The notes: generated by a model from the sequence alone, not told the origin. A DNA stretch of 64,000 nucleotides from AAA164-E04 sp014239995 (GCA_029247315.1 JAQWLM010000002.1:208345-272344); one strand, 5' to 3'; shown: positions 18,235 to 27,758, counted from the first letter of the stretch. Made by a program: numbers and translations.

Positions 18235-19080
18235 TTAGATCTTGCTGAAAAACTTCCAGATCAATGCTGCCACACCGACACCCAGTTCCTCATGACCTGG
18301 AATACGGTGTCCAAAACCCTCAATCTTGATATGCCATACCTCGTTACCATGCATTCCACCCTCGTAGAAATGAGCCCGAGTCCGTCCCGATAATTGGACC
18401 ACTCGTTCCGTTTGGGTACGGTTGAGAGCCGTCCAGAACTGAATCATCTCATCCTGGTTGGGTGCCCCGCCCCAGCCACCCGCAGGAGACAGGCTGCCAT
18501 CATAGGGCACCACCTCGTCAGCCATGCCTGATATCTGCATGATGGGGGCAGGTCGTATCGACTCACGCGCTTGCCAGCTTGCCCCACTCATCGTTCCAAT
18601 CACGGATGCAGCCCCGCGAAAAACCCCAGGTTTCTCCGCAACCAGGGTGTAGCTCATGAAGCCCCCATTTGAAACACCGCATGCAAACGTCTTTTCCGCA
18701 TGCAAGCCATGCGTCTCCTGAAGATGCACTGCAAGCTCAGACAGAAAACCGATGTCGTCTGTGACGCTGATCTTGAGACGGGCGTTCCAATGGGAAATAC
18801 CCTCGTTGTCGTGCGCACCCTGCGGGTAACAAACGGCAAAACCATGCTTATCGGCCAGTTGATTCAGCCCAAGTTCTCCCATGTAGTCTTGCGCATTCCC
18901 TCGATAGCCGTGCAGAACAAATACCAATGGCGCACCGGAGCTTGGTCCCCCAGGAAGATGCAGAAGATACTTTCTGTCCGTTTTCTTGTGTTTGAATGTC
19001 ATGAATTTTCCAGGAATCTGCTCGGAATGCACACCAAGGATAGCCAGGTAGAACCCAAGGCAACATAGAAAATATCTCAT
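18235..19080 (-). CDS. Secreted LpqC/PHB-depolymerase-family esterase
   Basis: An exported alpha/beta hydrolase of about 281 residues; the ATG at 19080 puts a signal peptide (RYFLCCLGFYLAILG) at the N-terminus, whereas the longer frame from 19176 would bury it. The LpqC/polyhydroxybutyrate depolymerase-like features are PLVFVLHGYRGNAQDY (oxyanion region), GVSNGGFMSY with nucleophile Ser in GVSNGG, MADEVVPYDG (probable Asp) and a late GFGHRIPG (His). Known relatives include feruloyl and acetylxylan esterases and PHB depolymerases, so the substrate is uncertain. The gene is divergent from the exported methyltransferase. Confidence 0.9.
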   Translation of the reverse strand: MRYFLCCLGFYLAILGVHSEQIPGKFMTFKHKKTDRKYLLHLPGGPSSGAPLVFVLHGYRGNAQDYMGELGLNQLADKHGFAVCYPQGAHDNEGISHWNARLKISVTDDIGFLSELAVHLQETHGLHAEKTFACGVSNGGFMSYTLVAEKPGVFRGAASVIGTMSGASWQARESIRPAPIMQISGMADEVVPYDGSLSPAGGWGGAPNQDEMIQFWTALNRTQTERVVQLSGRTRAHFYEGGMHGNEVWHIKIEGFGHRIPGHEELGVGVAALIWKFFSKI

Positions 19081-19226
19081 GGAGAATTCGGTAACATACC
19101 GAAGGGGATTGTCAATGCATCGAAAATGAAGCAGGCCCTCATGCGAATGCCCTGGCCTCCGAAAGCTTACCTTCAATTAAGGAAGAACATGGACAGGAAT
19201 GCCCTGGCTGGGGCATGGTGGGATCC

Positions 19227-19955
19227 ATGAGATTCAGAAGTATGCCAACATCTTTTTTCCTGAAGCTTTTCCTGGTGATCTTTTCTTTGTGTAATGCCAC
19301 GCCAAGGATGACATCACAGGCACTCACGGAGGAAAAGAGTGTCAATCCCGGCATCAACGATAATTTCATGGCTGCCGAGCTTAATGTCAGTGAATGGGTC
19401 GAGCGCTTCGAACGTGAAGGGCGTGAGGTCTATGATCAGCGCATGGACATCGTCAGTGCCATTGGACTTGGACCCGGCCAGGACATCGCAGACATAGGTG
19501 CTGGAACCGGGCTTTTTACCGGGCTCTTTTCAGATGCCGTGGGCAAGGATGGTAAGGTCTATGCCGTCGATATCGTCCCTGTCTTTCTCTCCAACATTCT
19601 CAAGCGGGCCAAGGAAACCGGACGCACCAATATCAAAACTGTCTTGGGAACGTCAAAATCCACCCGTCTTCCAAACAAATCGATAGACAAGGTGTTCATT
19701 TGCGATACCTACCATCACTTTGAATTCCCAGCGAACACCCTTGCCTCCATCTCCCGGGCCCTGCGATCGGGTGGAGAAATCATCCTGATCGATTTCAAGC
19801 GCGAGGAGGGCGAAAGCTCAGACTGGATCCTCAAACACGTTCGAGCCGGGGAACCGGTCTTCACTGCCGAAATCGAGGCAGCGGGCTTTGAAAAAATTGC
19901 ATCATACAAGTTACTCAAGGACAATTACATCCTACGGTTCCGCAAGCGAAACTAG
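19227..19955 (+). CDS. Class I SAM-dependent methyltransferase with signal peptide
   Basis: About 242 residues. The N-terminal MPTSFFLKLFLVIFSLCNA is a signal peptide or anchor, unusual for an enzyme that needs cytoplasmic S-adenosylmethionine. The Rossmann-fold motif I is ADIGAGTGLFTGLFSDAVG, and motif II/III carries GKVYAVDIVPVF. DKVFICDTYHHFEFP and ALRSGGEIILIDFKR are typical of UbiE/Methyltransf_11-type enzymes. The start at 19227 is preceded by GGTGGGA at good spacing; an ATG at 19215 is also in frame. Similar exported methyltransferases occur in marine Planctomycetota and Bacteroidota, but their substrates are unknown. Confidence 0.87.
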   Translation: MRFRSMPTSFFLKLFLVIFSLCNATPRMTSQALTEEKSVNPGINDNFMAAELNVSEWVERFEREGREVYDQRMDIVSAIGLGPGQDIADIGAGTGLFTGLFSDAVGKDGKVYAVDIVPVFLSNILKRAKETGRTNIKTVLGTSKSTRLPNKSIDKVFICDTYHHFEFPANTLASISRALRSGGEIILIDFKREEGESSDWILKHVRAGEPVFTAEIEAAGFEKIASYKLLKDNYILRFRKRN

Positions 19956-20250
19956 CAGGACCCCACTGGGGACACCTTCCCCAGCCGATAGAAGGGAAAG
20001 GTCCATGCACCCACCCCACGAAGACTTCTCAGTGGTTCCGCATGCCTGTCATAGACACACTCGTTGGGTGAGCGAGCCATTGGAGGCTTTCTTCAATGCG
20101 CACCTGAACTGGTCCTTGATTCAGCCCACAAAGTAGACCATGTTTCCGGCCATGGAAAAAACGATATTCAAAGGGCTTTCGATATCACGCCCGGTCGGAA
20201 ACCATCCAACCGATCACCCCTGAGACCTCCACTGTAGGGTCGCCCTTGGC
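19956..20250. other. Intergenic region without a recognisable gene
   Basis: These 295 bases lie between the exported methyltransferase and the UvrA-family gene, which are codirectional. A short open frame exists but shows no protein family features. I see no strong hairpin followed by T residues, so transcription could read through. Confidence 0.4.
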
Positions 20251-22971
20251 ATGCCGCGCCGATCATCCCAATCCAGTTCCAGAAACGTCATCCGCATCTC
20301 GGGTGCGCGGGAGCACAATCTCAAGGATATTTCCCTGGAAATCCCGCGGGATCAATTTGTGGTCGTGACGGGTGTGAGCGGTTCCGGAAAGAGCAGCCTT
20401 GCATTTGACATTCTCTTTTCAGAGGGACAACGACGCTTTCTGGATTCGATGAACGCCTACGCCCGGCAATTCGTGGAGCAGATGGCCCGACCAGAGGTGG
20501 ATCGGATTGAAGGACTGCCACCCACTGTCAGTATCGAACAACGCAACTCACAGGGCGGAGGAAAGAGCACGGTAGGCACGGTGACTGAAATCCACCAATT
20601 CCTGCGACTGATGTTCGCAAGACTGGGAACCCCTTACTGCCCAAAATGTAACCTACCTGCCGTGGGTCAAACTCCCGATGCCATCGTAAGCACACTCGAG
20701 CATCAAGCGCGACATCGGGGGAAACTCCACATCCTGGCGCCGATGATCCGTAATCGGAAAGGGTTTCACAGCGAGGTGGCAGCATGGGCCATGAAACGGG
20801 GTTTCAAGCGCCTGCGCGCAGACGGTCAATGGCATCGTGCCGAACAGCCCTTCAAACTTGACCGTTACAGAGAACACGATGTGGAGGTGGAAATCGGCAT
20901 CCTTAAAACCGGCAAAGGAGCTGTAAAGGCCACGCATCGTCGATCCATTGAACAGGGACTGGAACTGGGAAAAGGCATCCTTTATGCACTGGACGAAAAG
21001 AATCATCTCACCATGCACTCGACCAAGCAGGCGTGCCCATCCTGTGGCTATTCCATGCCACCACTGGATCCCAAACTGTTCTCCTATCATTCTTCAAGGG
21101 GATGGTGTCCTGAGTGCCGAGGTTTTGGAGAGCTTTTCCACCTTCCAGAGATCGAACACGGGAAGGATGGTGATGCTGTTGAGGAATCCTGGTTTTATTG
21201 CCAGGAGGGTAAACGGGAACCCTGCACTTCCTGCTGCGGAGCCCGGCTGAACCCCGTGGCCCGGTCCGTAAGATTGGCACTTAGCGGGTATCCGAAGCAG
21301 GACAAAAGCTGCCCATTCCACCTTGATGCACCCACCATTGAATCCTTTTCCAAGCTGACAGTAAAGGACGCCCTGGCCTTGTTCCGAGGCATTCGATTGA
21401 AAGGTCGGGAAAAGGAGATCGCACGGGATATTCTGCCGGAAATCAGGGAACGCCTGTTTTTCCTGAGGGAAGTCGGACTGGATTACATGCAACTGGGTCG
21501 TAGCGTCCCCACGCTCTCGGGTGGTGAAAACCAGCGCATCCGGCTAGCCGCCCAGTTGGGTTCCACCCTTTCAGGAGTGCTCTATGTGTTGGACGAACCC
21601 ACTATCGGACTGCATGCCCGGGACAACGAACAACTCCTCCATGCATTGAAGGCGCTACGTGCCAGGGGTAATTCACTGATCGTCGTCGAACACGATGAAG
21701 ATACCATGCGGGCAGCAGACCACATCATCGACCTTGGCCCCGGTGCAGGGGTACAGGGGGGTCAGGTGGTCGCAACTGGCACACTGAAACAGCTGGAGAA
21801 TAATCCCACATCCATCACGGGACAAGCCCTCAAGGAATCACGCACATACCCCATGCAGGGGCAGCGACGGCCAGTCAAGCTTCCGGCCCTTGCAGGAAAG
21901 CAGAAACGCGGAAAAGCGAGTTCAAAAAAACGAGCCACCGATACACCCTGCATGACCCTGCAGCACGTACGACACAATAATATCAAGAACCTGAACGCAC
22001 ACTTTCCCCTCAACCGCTTCATCTTGGTTACCGGGGTGAGTGGATCCGGTAAAAGCAGCCTGGTCAGGGAATGCCTGGCTCCGATGGCCAAGGCAGCGGT
22101 AAGCGCCGGAGGTAGGATTCAACGGGAGGGCATGATCCTTGAAGGTCTGCAGTCCCTGACGGCTGTTCACGAAGTGGATCAATCCCCTATCGGTCGCACA
22201 CCTCGCTCCACACCTGGCACTTACGTCGGTTTTTTTGACACAATCCGAAAGCTCTTTGCGCAGACACCAGAAGCACGCATGCGGGGTTACCTCCCAGGGC
22301 GCTTTTCATTCAACAGCAAGTCGGGTCGTTGTCCGGCATGCGATGGGATGGGGGCCATCAAGATGGAAATGAACTTTCTTCCCCCTACCTACGCGCTCTG
22401 TGAAACGTGCCAGCAAAGCCGCTTTAACCCAGAGACACTGGATATCCTTTACAAGGATAAGAACATTGCCCAGGTGCTGGCCCTGAGCGTGGCGGAAGGC
22501 ATTGATTTCTTTGCTGCTGTCCCCAAGGTACGTCGTGCCCTGGAGGCCCTTCGAGATACCGGCCTGGATTACCTCAGTCTGGGACAGACAAGCCCAACCC
22601 TTAGCGGTGGAGAGGCACAGAGACTCAAACTCGTCACCCACCTGTTGAGCGGACTCAAGCCCGGAAAAGATACCTTGAGATCCCGTCGACAGGATAAGTT
22701 GTTCATCCTCGAAGAACCGACCATCGGACTGCATCATGCCGACGTCCGAAAATTGGTAGGGGTCCTGCACCGTCTGGTGGACGGAGGTCACACGGTGATT
22801 GTCATTGAACACCAGCTCGAATTGGTCGCCGAGGCGGACTGGGTGTTGGACCTTGGACCGGAGGGGGGAGAGGGTGGAGGCGAAATCGTCGTGCAGGGAA
22901 CACCCGAAAAAGTTGCTGCTTGCCGACGCAGTCACACCGGTCGGTTCCTGAAGAAAATTTTGAAGAGGTAG
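20251..22971 (+). CDS. UvrA-family ABC ATPase (UvrA or UvrA2-like)
   Basis: A 906-residue UvrA-type protein with two ATPase modules: Walker A GVSGSGKSSLAFD and GVSGSGKSSLVRE, signature LSGGENQRIRLA and LSGGEAQRLKLV, Walker B LYVLDEPTIGLH and LFILEEPTIGLH. Zinc modules are CPSC-x18-CPEC and CPAC-x20-CETC, and an extra CPKC lies near residue 129. The UvrB-binding region seems present in part (FKRLRADGQWHRAEQPFKLDRYREHDVEVEI). It is shorter than standard UvrA (about 940), apparently through loss of sequence between the first zinc module and the CxxCxGARL motif. The second Walker B has Glu for the usual Asp. It may serve nucleotide excision repair or be a UvrA2 involved in resistance; a second uvrA elsewhere would decide. 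Confidence 0.9.
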   Translation: MPRRSSQSSSRNVIRISGAREHNLKDISLEIPRDQFVVVTGVSGSGKSSLAFDILFSEGQRRFLDSMNAYARQFVEQMARPEVDRIEGLPPTVSIEQRNSQGGGKSTVGTVTEIHQFLRLMFARLGTPYCPKCNLPAVGQTPDAIVSTLEHQARHRGKLHILAPMIRNRKGFHSEVAAWAMKRGFKRLRADGQWHRAEQPFKLDRYREHDVEVEIGILKTGKGAVKATHRRSIEQGLELGKGILYALDEKNHLTMHSTKQACPSCGYSMPPLDPKLFSYHSSRGWCPECRGFGELFHLPEIEHGKDGDAVEESWFYCQEGKREPCTSCCGARLNPVARSVRLALSGYPKQDKSCPFHLDAPTIESFSKLTVKDALALFRGIRLKGREKEIARDILPEIRERLFFLREVGLDYMQLGRSVPTLSGGENQRIRLAAQLGSTLSGVLYVLDEPTIGLHARDNEQLLHALKALRARGNSLIVVEHDEDTMRAADHIIDLGPGAGVQGGQVVATGTLKQLENNPTSITGQALKESRTYPMQGQRRPVKLPALAGKQKRGKASSKKRATDTPCMTLQHVRHNNIKNLNAHFPLNRFILVTGVSGSGKSSLVRECLAPMAKAAVSAGGRIQREGMILEGLQSLTAVHEVDQSPIGRTPRSTPGTYVGFFDTIRKLFAQTPEARMRGYLPGRFSFNSKSGRCPACDGMGAIKMEMNFLPPTYALCETCQQSRFNPETLDILYKDKNIAQVLALSVAEGIDFFAAVPKVRRALEALRDTGLDYLSLGQTSPTLSGGEAQRLKLVTHLLSGLKPGKDTLRSRRQDKLFILEEPTIGLHHADVRKLVGVLHRLVDGGHTVIVIEHQLELVAEADWVLDLGPEGGEGGGEIVVQGTPEKVAACRRSHTGRFLKKILKR

Positions 22972-23061
22972 GACGTTTCTGATCAAGGGATTCTGGGTCG
23001 ACTGTCTTCAACCCAGAAAAAGCTTTTCACTTGGCTCAGAGCCATTACCGTGTATCGCCCT

Positions 23062-23478
23062 ATGGAACGAACGGTAGTTTTGTTGAAGCCTGATTGTGTT
23101 CAGAAAAAAATCATGGGGGAAGTCATCAAGCGATTCGAGGGTGAAGGCTTTCGCGTTGTGGGCTGCAAGATGGCACAACTGGATGAAAGCACACTTCGAG
23201 CGCACTATGCTCATTTAACGGAACTTCCTTTTTTCCCTGAAATTCTCGGGTTCATGCAAAGTTCCCCCATCCTGGCTCTATCACTTGAGGGAGAATCCGT
23301 CATCATGAAGGTCCGGGAGCTCATTGGCCCGACCGATTCCGCCAAGGCCGAGAAGGGCACCGTCCGCGGAGATCTCGGTGAGGATAAAATGCGCAATGTG
23401 GTGCATGCCTCCGATTCGAGAGAGGCAGCGGAAGCAGAGTTGGGAAGATTTTTCAAGCCCGAGGAACTCATGGTGTAG
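23062..23478 (+). CDS. ndk: Nucleoside diphosphate kinase
   Basis: NDP kinase of about 138 residues, transferring the gamma-phosphate from ATP to nucleoside diphosphates through a phosphohistidine. The N-terminus MERTVVLLKPDCVQKKIMGEVI is typical, and the catalytic His lies in RNVVHASDSREAAEAE. IGPTDSAKAEKGTVRGDLG is the conserved nucleotide-binding segment. The ATG at 23062 fits the family start; a GTG 12 bases upstream is also open. It is codirectional with the UvrA-family gene 90 bases upstream and convergent with the large minus-strand operon. Confidence 0.95.
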   Translation: MERTVVLLKPDCVQKKIMGEVIKRFEGEGFRVVGCKMAQLDESTLRAHYAHLTELPFFPEILGFMQSSPILALSLEGESVIMKVRELIGPTDSAKAEKGTVRGDLGEDKMRNVVHASDSREAAEAELGRFFKPEELMV

Positions 23479-23528
23479 GAACGCAGGAGCTCAAAAAGAT
23501 AACAAACGTCTTTGCAGCCCGACGTCAG

Positions 23529-25085
23529 CTAAAGATCAATCTGGCTGGTCGCCCCATCAATTTCGGAGGGAGGCCCCTCCACTTCTCCAGCAGGTGCAGC
23601 CTCAAGGGCAGTCGCGGCCTTGATTTCCGCCAAGGCCTTCTTGGGATCGTAATCTTCAGGGAGACTGAGCCGTGTACGAAGCTGATCAGCGAGTAGGGGG
23701 TTCAAGCCCTGTTCAGGATCCAGCATCCGAGCCAACAACTCGATTTTCATTTCCTGAACGGTCGGCAGCTTGATGCGTACGATCTGACTTTGGCTGATCT
23801 GGTCGTAATACCGCGAGCGCATCTTGCGCACCAGCATTTCCCCGGCGATAGCTTTGTCTTCCTGCCCCATCGCGATGTCCATCAGGGCTCGTTCCATGAA
23901 GCCCATCAGCATCGCCTTCAGGCGATCCTGTGAGGTACTTCCAAATTCTTCCTCCACCCTGGCAAAGACATACTCCTCAAGGGTGGTGTCGATGGAATCA
24001 GGATATTTTTCCCGAACGTAGTCATACCATTTTTCCGCAGCCTGCATCCGGTTGTGTGTATAAAGGAAATAGACCGCCGTCCTGAGGAAATTCTTGTGGG
24101 CCGTCCTCATGTTGTCAGCGAACTTTTCCTCCTCCTCGATCATTTCCTCGTAGGCACTGTTTGTTTTCTCGGCAATATCCAGGTTGGGGCCAAATTCAAA
24201 GGCGGTGGTATAAGTGCCGGGATCACCAGGGATTGCCACTGGAAACTCGATCATTCTGCCGCGATGGAAAGCCGTTTGCATACTCTGGAAAATAACCCGT
24301 CTCAGCGTCACGTAGTCTTTGGCACGCTCGGATACCTTCAAACCAAGATAGGCCCAATAGATGGCATGGGCCTCGGGAAGACGCCATTCGAGGGGGCCAT
24401 GCTCAGCATCCACCTGCTGCATGACGGCAGGATCCATCTTGTAGATTTCTCGCAGATTACGCACCCGGTCCTTGTCCTCGGGCGATTCCGGTTGCAGCAG
24501 CACTTCGTAGTCAGGTTTGCCATCTGTCAGGAGCTCATTCCACTCTGCCGCCCAGCGGGACTTGTACAGCATGTTGGCATCGTCCAGATTGGCGCCCATC
24601 TTGTGCTGGAAGAACCAGGCAAGCTCTCGATAAATGAGGGTTTCCTGAGGGTTGTACTTGAGTCCATGGTCACGCAGCAGCTCGATTCCACGCTTAACCC
24701 AGAGCCAGCGATCATCATGATCCGGGAACTTAACGGAGATATTGTAGGCGAGGTTCCAGGCCTGGTGCACCCAGACGGTCACAAAATGAGGCTGCAACTT
24801 GGTGATCCAGTCCGCGAGCTGGACCATTTCAAAATACTTGCCTTCGTCCTGTAACTGAGTGGCCCGCACCCACAGCATGTTGGATATCAAACCACGAAAC
24901 CCACCCAGGGCTACCGTGGTAAAGGCCAGCACCGGTGGGGCGTTCTCCAGAGGTTGCAAGCGTGTCAGCCCCATGGCTGCACGTGACTGGTTCAGACCCT
25001 TCTGCACCATGCCGGCACCGACGAGCATCAACACCACGAAGATGCTCAGGAAGTATTTGGAATATCGGGCGATCAGACCATTCAT
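23529..25085 (-). CDS. Membrane-anchored protein of unknown function, last gene of the SPFH/ABC/P-type ATPase operon
   Basis: A 518-residue protein with one N-terminal membrane segment (YFLSIFVVLMLVGAGMV). The rest is helical and rich in Trp, Tyr and charged residues (FRGLISNMLWVRATQLQDEGKYFEMVQLADWITKLQ), resembling degenerate TPR/HEAT helices on the outer face of the membrane. It is Glu/Ala/Pro-rich at the C-terminus. I do not recognise a named family, but the first gene of the operon also carries TPR-like repeats. Its ATG overlaps the stop of the upstream ABC-2 permease gene (ATGA-type overlap), so it is translationally coupled to it and probably a partner of the transporter. Function is unknown. 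Confidence 0.75.
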   Translation of the reverse strand: MNGLIARYSKYFLSIFVVLMLVGAGMVQKGLNQSRAAMGLTRLQPLENAPPVLAFTTVALGGFRGLISNMLWVRATQLQDEGKYFEMVQLADWITKLQPHFVTVWVHQAWNLAYNISVKFPDHDDRWLWVKRGIELLRDHGLKYNPQETLIYRELAWFFQHKMGANLDDANMLYKSRWAAEWNELLTDGKPDYEVLLQPESPEDKDRVRNLREIYKMDPAVMQQVDAEHGPLEWRLPEAHAIYWAYLGLKVSERAKDYVTLRRVIFQSMQTAFHRGRMIEFPVAIPGDPGTYTTAFEFGPNLDIAEKTNSAYEEMIEEEEKFADNMRTAHKNFLRTAVYFLYTHNRMQAAEKWYDYVREKYPDSIDTTLEEYVFARVEEEFGSTSQDRLKAMLMGFMERALMDIAMGQEDKAIAGEMLVRKMRSRYYDQISQSQIVRIKLPTVQEMKIELLARMLDPEQGLNPLLADQLRTRLSLPEDYDPKKALAEIKAATALEAAPAGEVEGPPSEIDGATSQIDL

Positions 25086-26461
25086 TGGTTTCCTTGTGCT
25101 GTTGCCAGTTCACTCCGTGTGAAGGCCCAGATACCGAAAGCTGAAAAAATACCCCCCATCAATAAAACGATTTGGGTCAAGGCTTGCCCAAGGATTCCAA
25201 GTGTGATGCTGCGGCCGGTACTCAGAAAGCTTATGGGCGAAAAATCCTTCACTGTGTTGATCGTCTTCAGCATGCCCTTGGCCAAATAGATGGCCAGGGT
25301 GTCGAAGGCCGAGGAGCTGTCCTTTCGACCTGTTTCGTGATTGATACCACTCACTCCCCCCTGTTCGATCACCTGCGCCAGGGTTCCACCGGAAAACCCG
25401 ACAATCAGCAACGCGATGGAGACAAAGGCTGCTACCGGAAAAGAGAGGAAACTGGAGGCAGCCAGTCCGATGGCAGCCAGGAAGCCCATCCAGCAAAGAA
25501 TCACAAGCATGCCGCGCACGTAGTTCCAGCCGAAACCTCCATGCCGGTAGAGTACCTCCATGCCGTCCTCAGGCGGAAAGAGCAAGACCTCCTGGTTGTC
25601 GTTGTAGATATCGATCACAAGATTACCCTCGGGATCGAGCAGGTTCGGCGGAATCTCGAATTCAACGGGAGACTCCGGTGAAATATCCATTTGACGCTGC
25701 ACCCGTTGCGGGGTTTCAGGAGGCCCAATCTCCCACACCACATCATATGTCGAAGTATCATAAGGTTGGCTGGTGAAAAACTTGATCCGGAGGTACATGG
25801 GCTGGTCCTTGACATTCTGAGGGTCGGCAACCGGTATCGACCAGCGTCGAAGATACCCTGGTCGAACCACCTGCTGGGCTGCCTTGACCTGTTCTTCCAC
25901 CTGTTGGCGGAAAAACTCTGGATCCAACTTTGCAAGCTCCGGATTCTCTTCCAGACGCTGCGCCATGTATTCCTGCACGAGGGGATCCGTATCGCGGATA
26001 GGCGGCTTGGCAGAAACCCGCGCCACAAAAATTTCATTCTTAAGAACGCGTTTCTGTGCATCCGATAACTGATTTGCCCGCATGAGGGTAATAGCGTAAA
26101 CAGCTGACGTGGATACCGCGAGAAGGGCGGCGTTGAGGATAACAATGCCACACCATTTTCCCAGCCAGATTTTCCAACGCGGAATGGGTTTCACCACCAG
26201 CATTTGAATCTGACAGTCCTGCACTTCGCGGGCAAGACTCCCACAGGAAATCCACAAGGTTGAAAAACCAAGAAGAAAGGTGATCGTGCCCAGCGTATAG
26301 GTAAGCAGGATCTGCGTGAAACCCTGTGCCGACCCGTCATGCTTGATCATCCATGGCAGGACCACCACCGAGGCCATGAGGAGTCCGGTGAGTACCATCA
26401 CCACCCGGTAGCGGACGGCGGCTGTCAAGGTCAAACCAATGATGGCAAAAAGTCCCTGCAT
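25082..26461 (-). CDS. ABC-2 type transporter permease with large extracytoplasmic domain
   Basis: A 459-residue membrane protein of the ABC-2 family. The first membrane helices are at about 15-35 (VVMVLTGLLMASVVVLPWM) and 52-75. DCQIQMLVVKPIPRWKIWLGKWCGIVILNAALLAVS is the coupling-helix region typical of ABC-2 permeases. A hydrophilic stretch at about 130-300 (NEIFVARVSAKPPIRDTDP... and a beta-rich part ending SPVEFEIPPNLLDPEG) should lie outside the cytoplasm. Three or more helices follow. It pairs with the ATPase encoded 30 bases upstream and overlaps the downstream gene. The substrate is unknown; the operon contains a second ABC-2 permease. Confidence 0.82.
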   Translation of the reverse strand: MQGLFAIIGLTLTAAVRYRVVMVLTGLLMASVVVLPWMIKHDGSAQGFTQILLTYTLGTITFLLGFSTLWISCGSLAREVQDCQIQMLVVKPIPRWKIWLGKWCGIVILNAALLAVSTSAVYAITLMRANQLSDAQKRVLKNEIFVARVSAKPPIRDTDPLVQEYMAQRLEENPELAKLDPEFFRQQVEEQVKAAQQVVRPGYLRRWSIPVADPQNVKDQPMYLRIKFFTSQPYDTSTYDVVWEIGPPETPQRVQRQMDISPESPVEFEIPPNLLDPEGNLVIDIYNDNQEVLLFPPEDGMEVLYRHGGFGWNYVRGMLVILCWMGFLAAIGLAASSFLSFPVAAFVSIALLIVGFSGGTLAQVIEQGGVSGINHETGRKDSSSAFDTLAIYLAKGMLKTINTVKDFSPISFLSTGRSITLGILGQALTQIVLLMGGIFSAFGIWAFTRSELATAQGNQ

Positions 26462-26491
26462 GTGCGCTTTTAAAAAGTTTCAGTGGCGGAG

Positions 26492-27709
26492 TTAGGAGCC
26501 TTTGGAGTCTCCACCATCAAGGAGAGAGGAGAGTTTATCGTCGGCGGCATCCAGATCTGCCTGGGAAGAAGGCGCTGGTTTCGATTTGAGAGACGACTCC
26601 TCCGATCCCCCTGACTGTGACAAATGATCAAGCTTGGAGTAATCCACCTTGTCCTTTGTAACAGCTGAGGAAGTTGAACGCGGTGCTTGTCCCTCCGCGG
26701 CCGTAAGTCGATCCAGCATCTTGTCCTGATTGCTTGACGGGTCCTCGGAACCTCCCTTGAGGTAGTCCGCCACCCTCCCCGCAAGGGCGCCGGATGTACT
26801 GGCTTCAGCAGCGCGCGCCTTCTCGACCACCCCCAGGAAATAACTTTCCAGATTCTGGGTTGGATTATCGACGGAAACAGCGTCCTGGGCGACCTCGGAA
26901 CGGATAATGTCCAGCACTCGCTTCATGGTATCACGCCTGAGCAGTGGGGAAGTGATGCGGGTCACGTCCGGAGTGGTCAACAGCTCCTTCAAGGTACCCT
27001 GGGCCTGAATCTTTCCGCCGTAATAGATCACCACCCGGTCGCATACGTCCTCCACATCTGAAAGCAAGTGACTACTGAGGATGATGGTCTTTCCTCGCTT
27101 GGCCAGGGCAACGATCAAGTCCTTGATTTCGCGGCAGCCGATAGGGTCCAGACCCGCGGTGGGTTCATCGAGGATCACCAGGTCCGGATCATTGATCAGG
27201 GCCTGAGCCAGGCCGATACGACGCTGCATACCCTTGGAAAACTCACCTACCTGGCGCGAACGGGCATTGTTGAGCCCTACCATCTCAATCAGTTGCTCGG
27301 CACGTTTACGACGCTCTGGCTTATTCAGATTGAATAGATTTCCAAAGAAATCGAGAGTCTCCTTTGAATCCAGGTAACGGTAGAGATAGGATTCTTCGGG
27401 GAGGTAACCGATGCGTGATTTGGTGGCCACGTGACGAGGTGAATGACCGAATACCTCGATATGACCGCGAGTGGGGTAAAGGAGTCCCAGCAGCATTTTA
27501 ATGGTGGTGGATTTTCCGGAACCATTCGGTCCCAGAAGGCCAAAAACCTCCCCACGTTTCACCTCAAAGTCGACGTTGTTGACCGCCCGTGCCTTGGGCC
27601 TCCTCCAGAAATCCTTGAAGACCTTGGTCAGACCTCGCACGGAGATCACCGCCTCGCCGTGGGTCTGGTTGAACCGGTCGGAGGATAAATCTGTTTGATT
27701 GTTTACCAT
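26492..27709 (-). CDS. ABC transporter ATP-binding protein with long acidic/Ser-rich tail
   Basis: A 405-residue ATPase. The first 240 residues are a complete ABC-2-type nucleotide-binding domain: Walker A GLLGPNGSGKSTT, Q-loop IGYLPEESYLYR, signature EFSKGMQRRIGLAQAL, Walker B LVILDEPTAGLDP and switch His SSHLLSD. The signature is F-S-K-G-M rather than LSGGQ, as in many exporters of this class. The remaining 150 residues are unusual: they are low in complexity and rich in Ser, Asp and Ala (SKPAPSSQADLDAADDKLSS), with a repeated KxDxLDxLxxA/S-type pattern. Two permease genes in the same operon could provide a heterodimeric channel. Confidence 0.88.
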   Translation of the reverse strand: MVNNQTDLSSDRFNQTHGEAVISVRGLTKVFKDFWRRPKARAVNNVDFEVKRGEVFGLLGPNGSGKSTTIKMLLGLLYPTRGHIEVFGHSPRHVATKSRIGYLPEESYLYRYLDSKETLDFFGNLFNLNKPERRKRAEQLIEMVGLNNARSRQVGEFSKGMQRRIGLAQALINDPDLVILDEPTAGLDPIGCREIKDLIVALAKRGKTIILSSHLLSDVEDVCDRVVIYYGGKIQAQGTLKELLTTPDVTRITSPLLRRDTMKRVLDIIRSEVAQDAVSVDNPTQNLESYFLGVVEKARAAEASTSGALAGRVADYLKGGSEDPSSNQDKMLDRLTAAEGQAPRSTSSAVTKDKVDYSKLDHLSQSGGSEESSLKSKPAPSSQADLDAADDKLSSLLDGGDSKGS

Positions 27710-27758
27710 AAGGTTTTTCCTTTATGCGTGCCCTCTGCTCATTCCAAGTGCAAGCGTT

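Noticed and set aside
24054..24854. 266-codon plus-strand open frame
   Set aside because: Antisense to the membrane-anchored protein gene in the operon; no recognisable domain.
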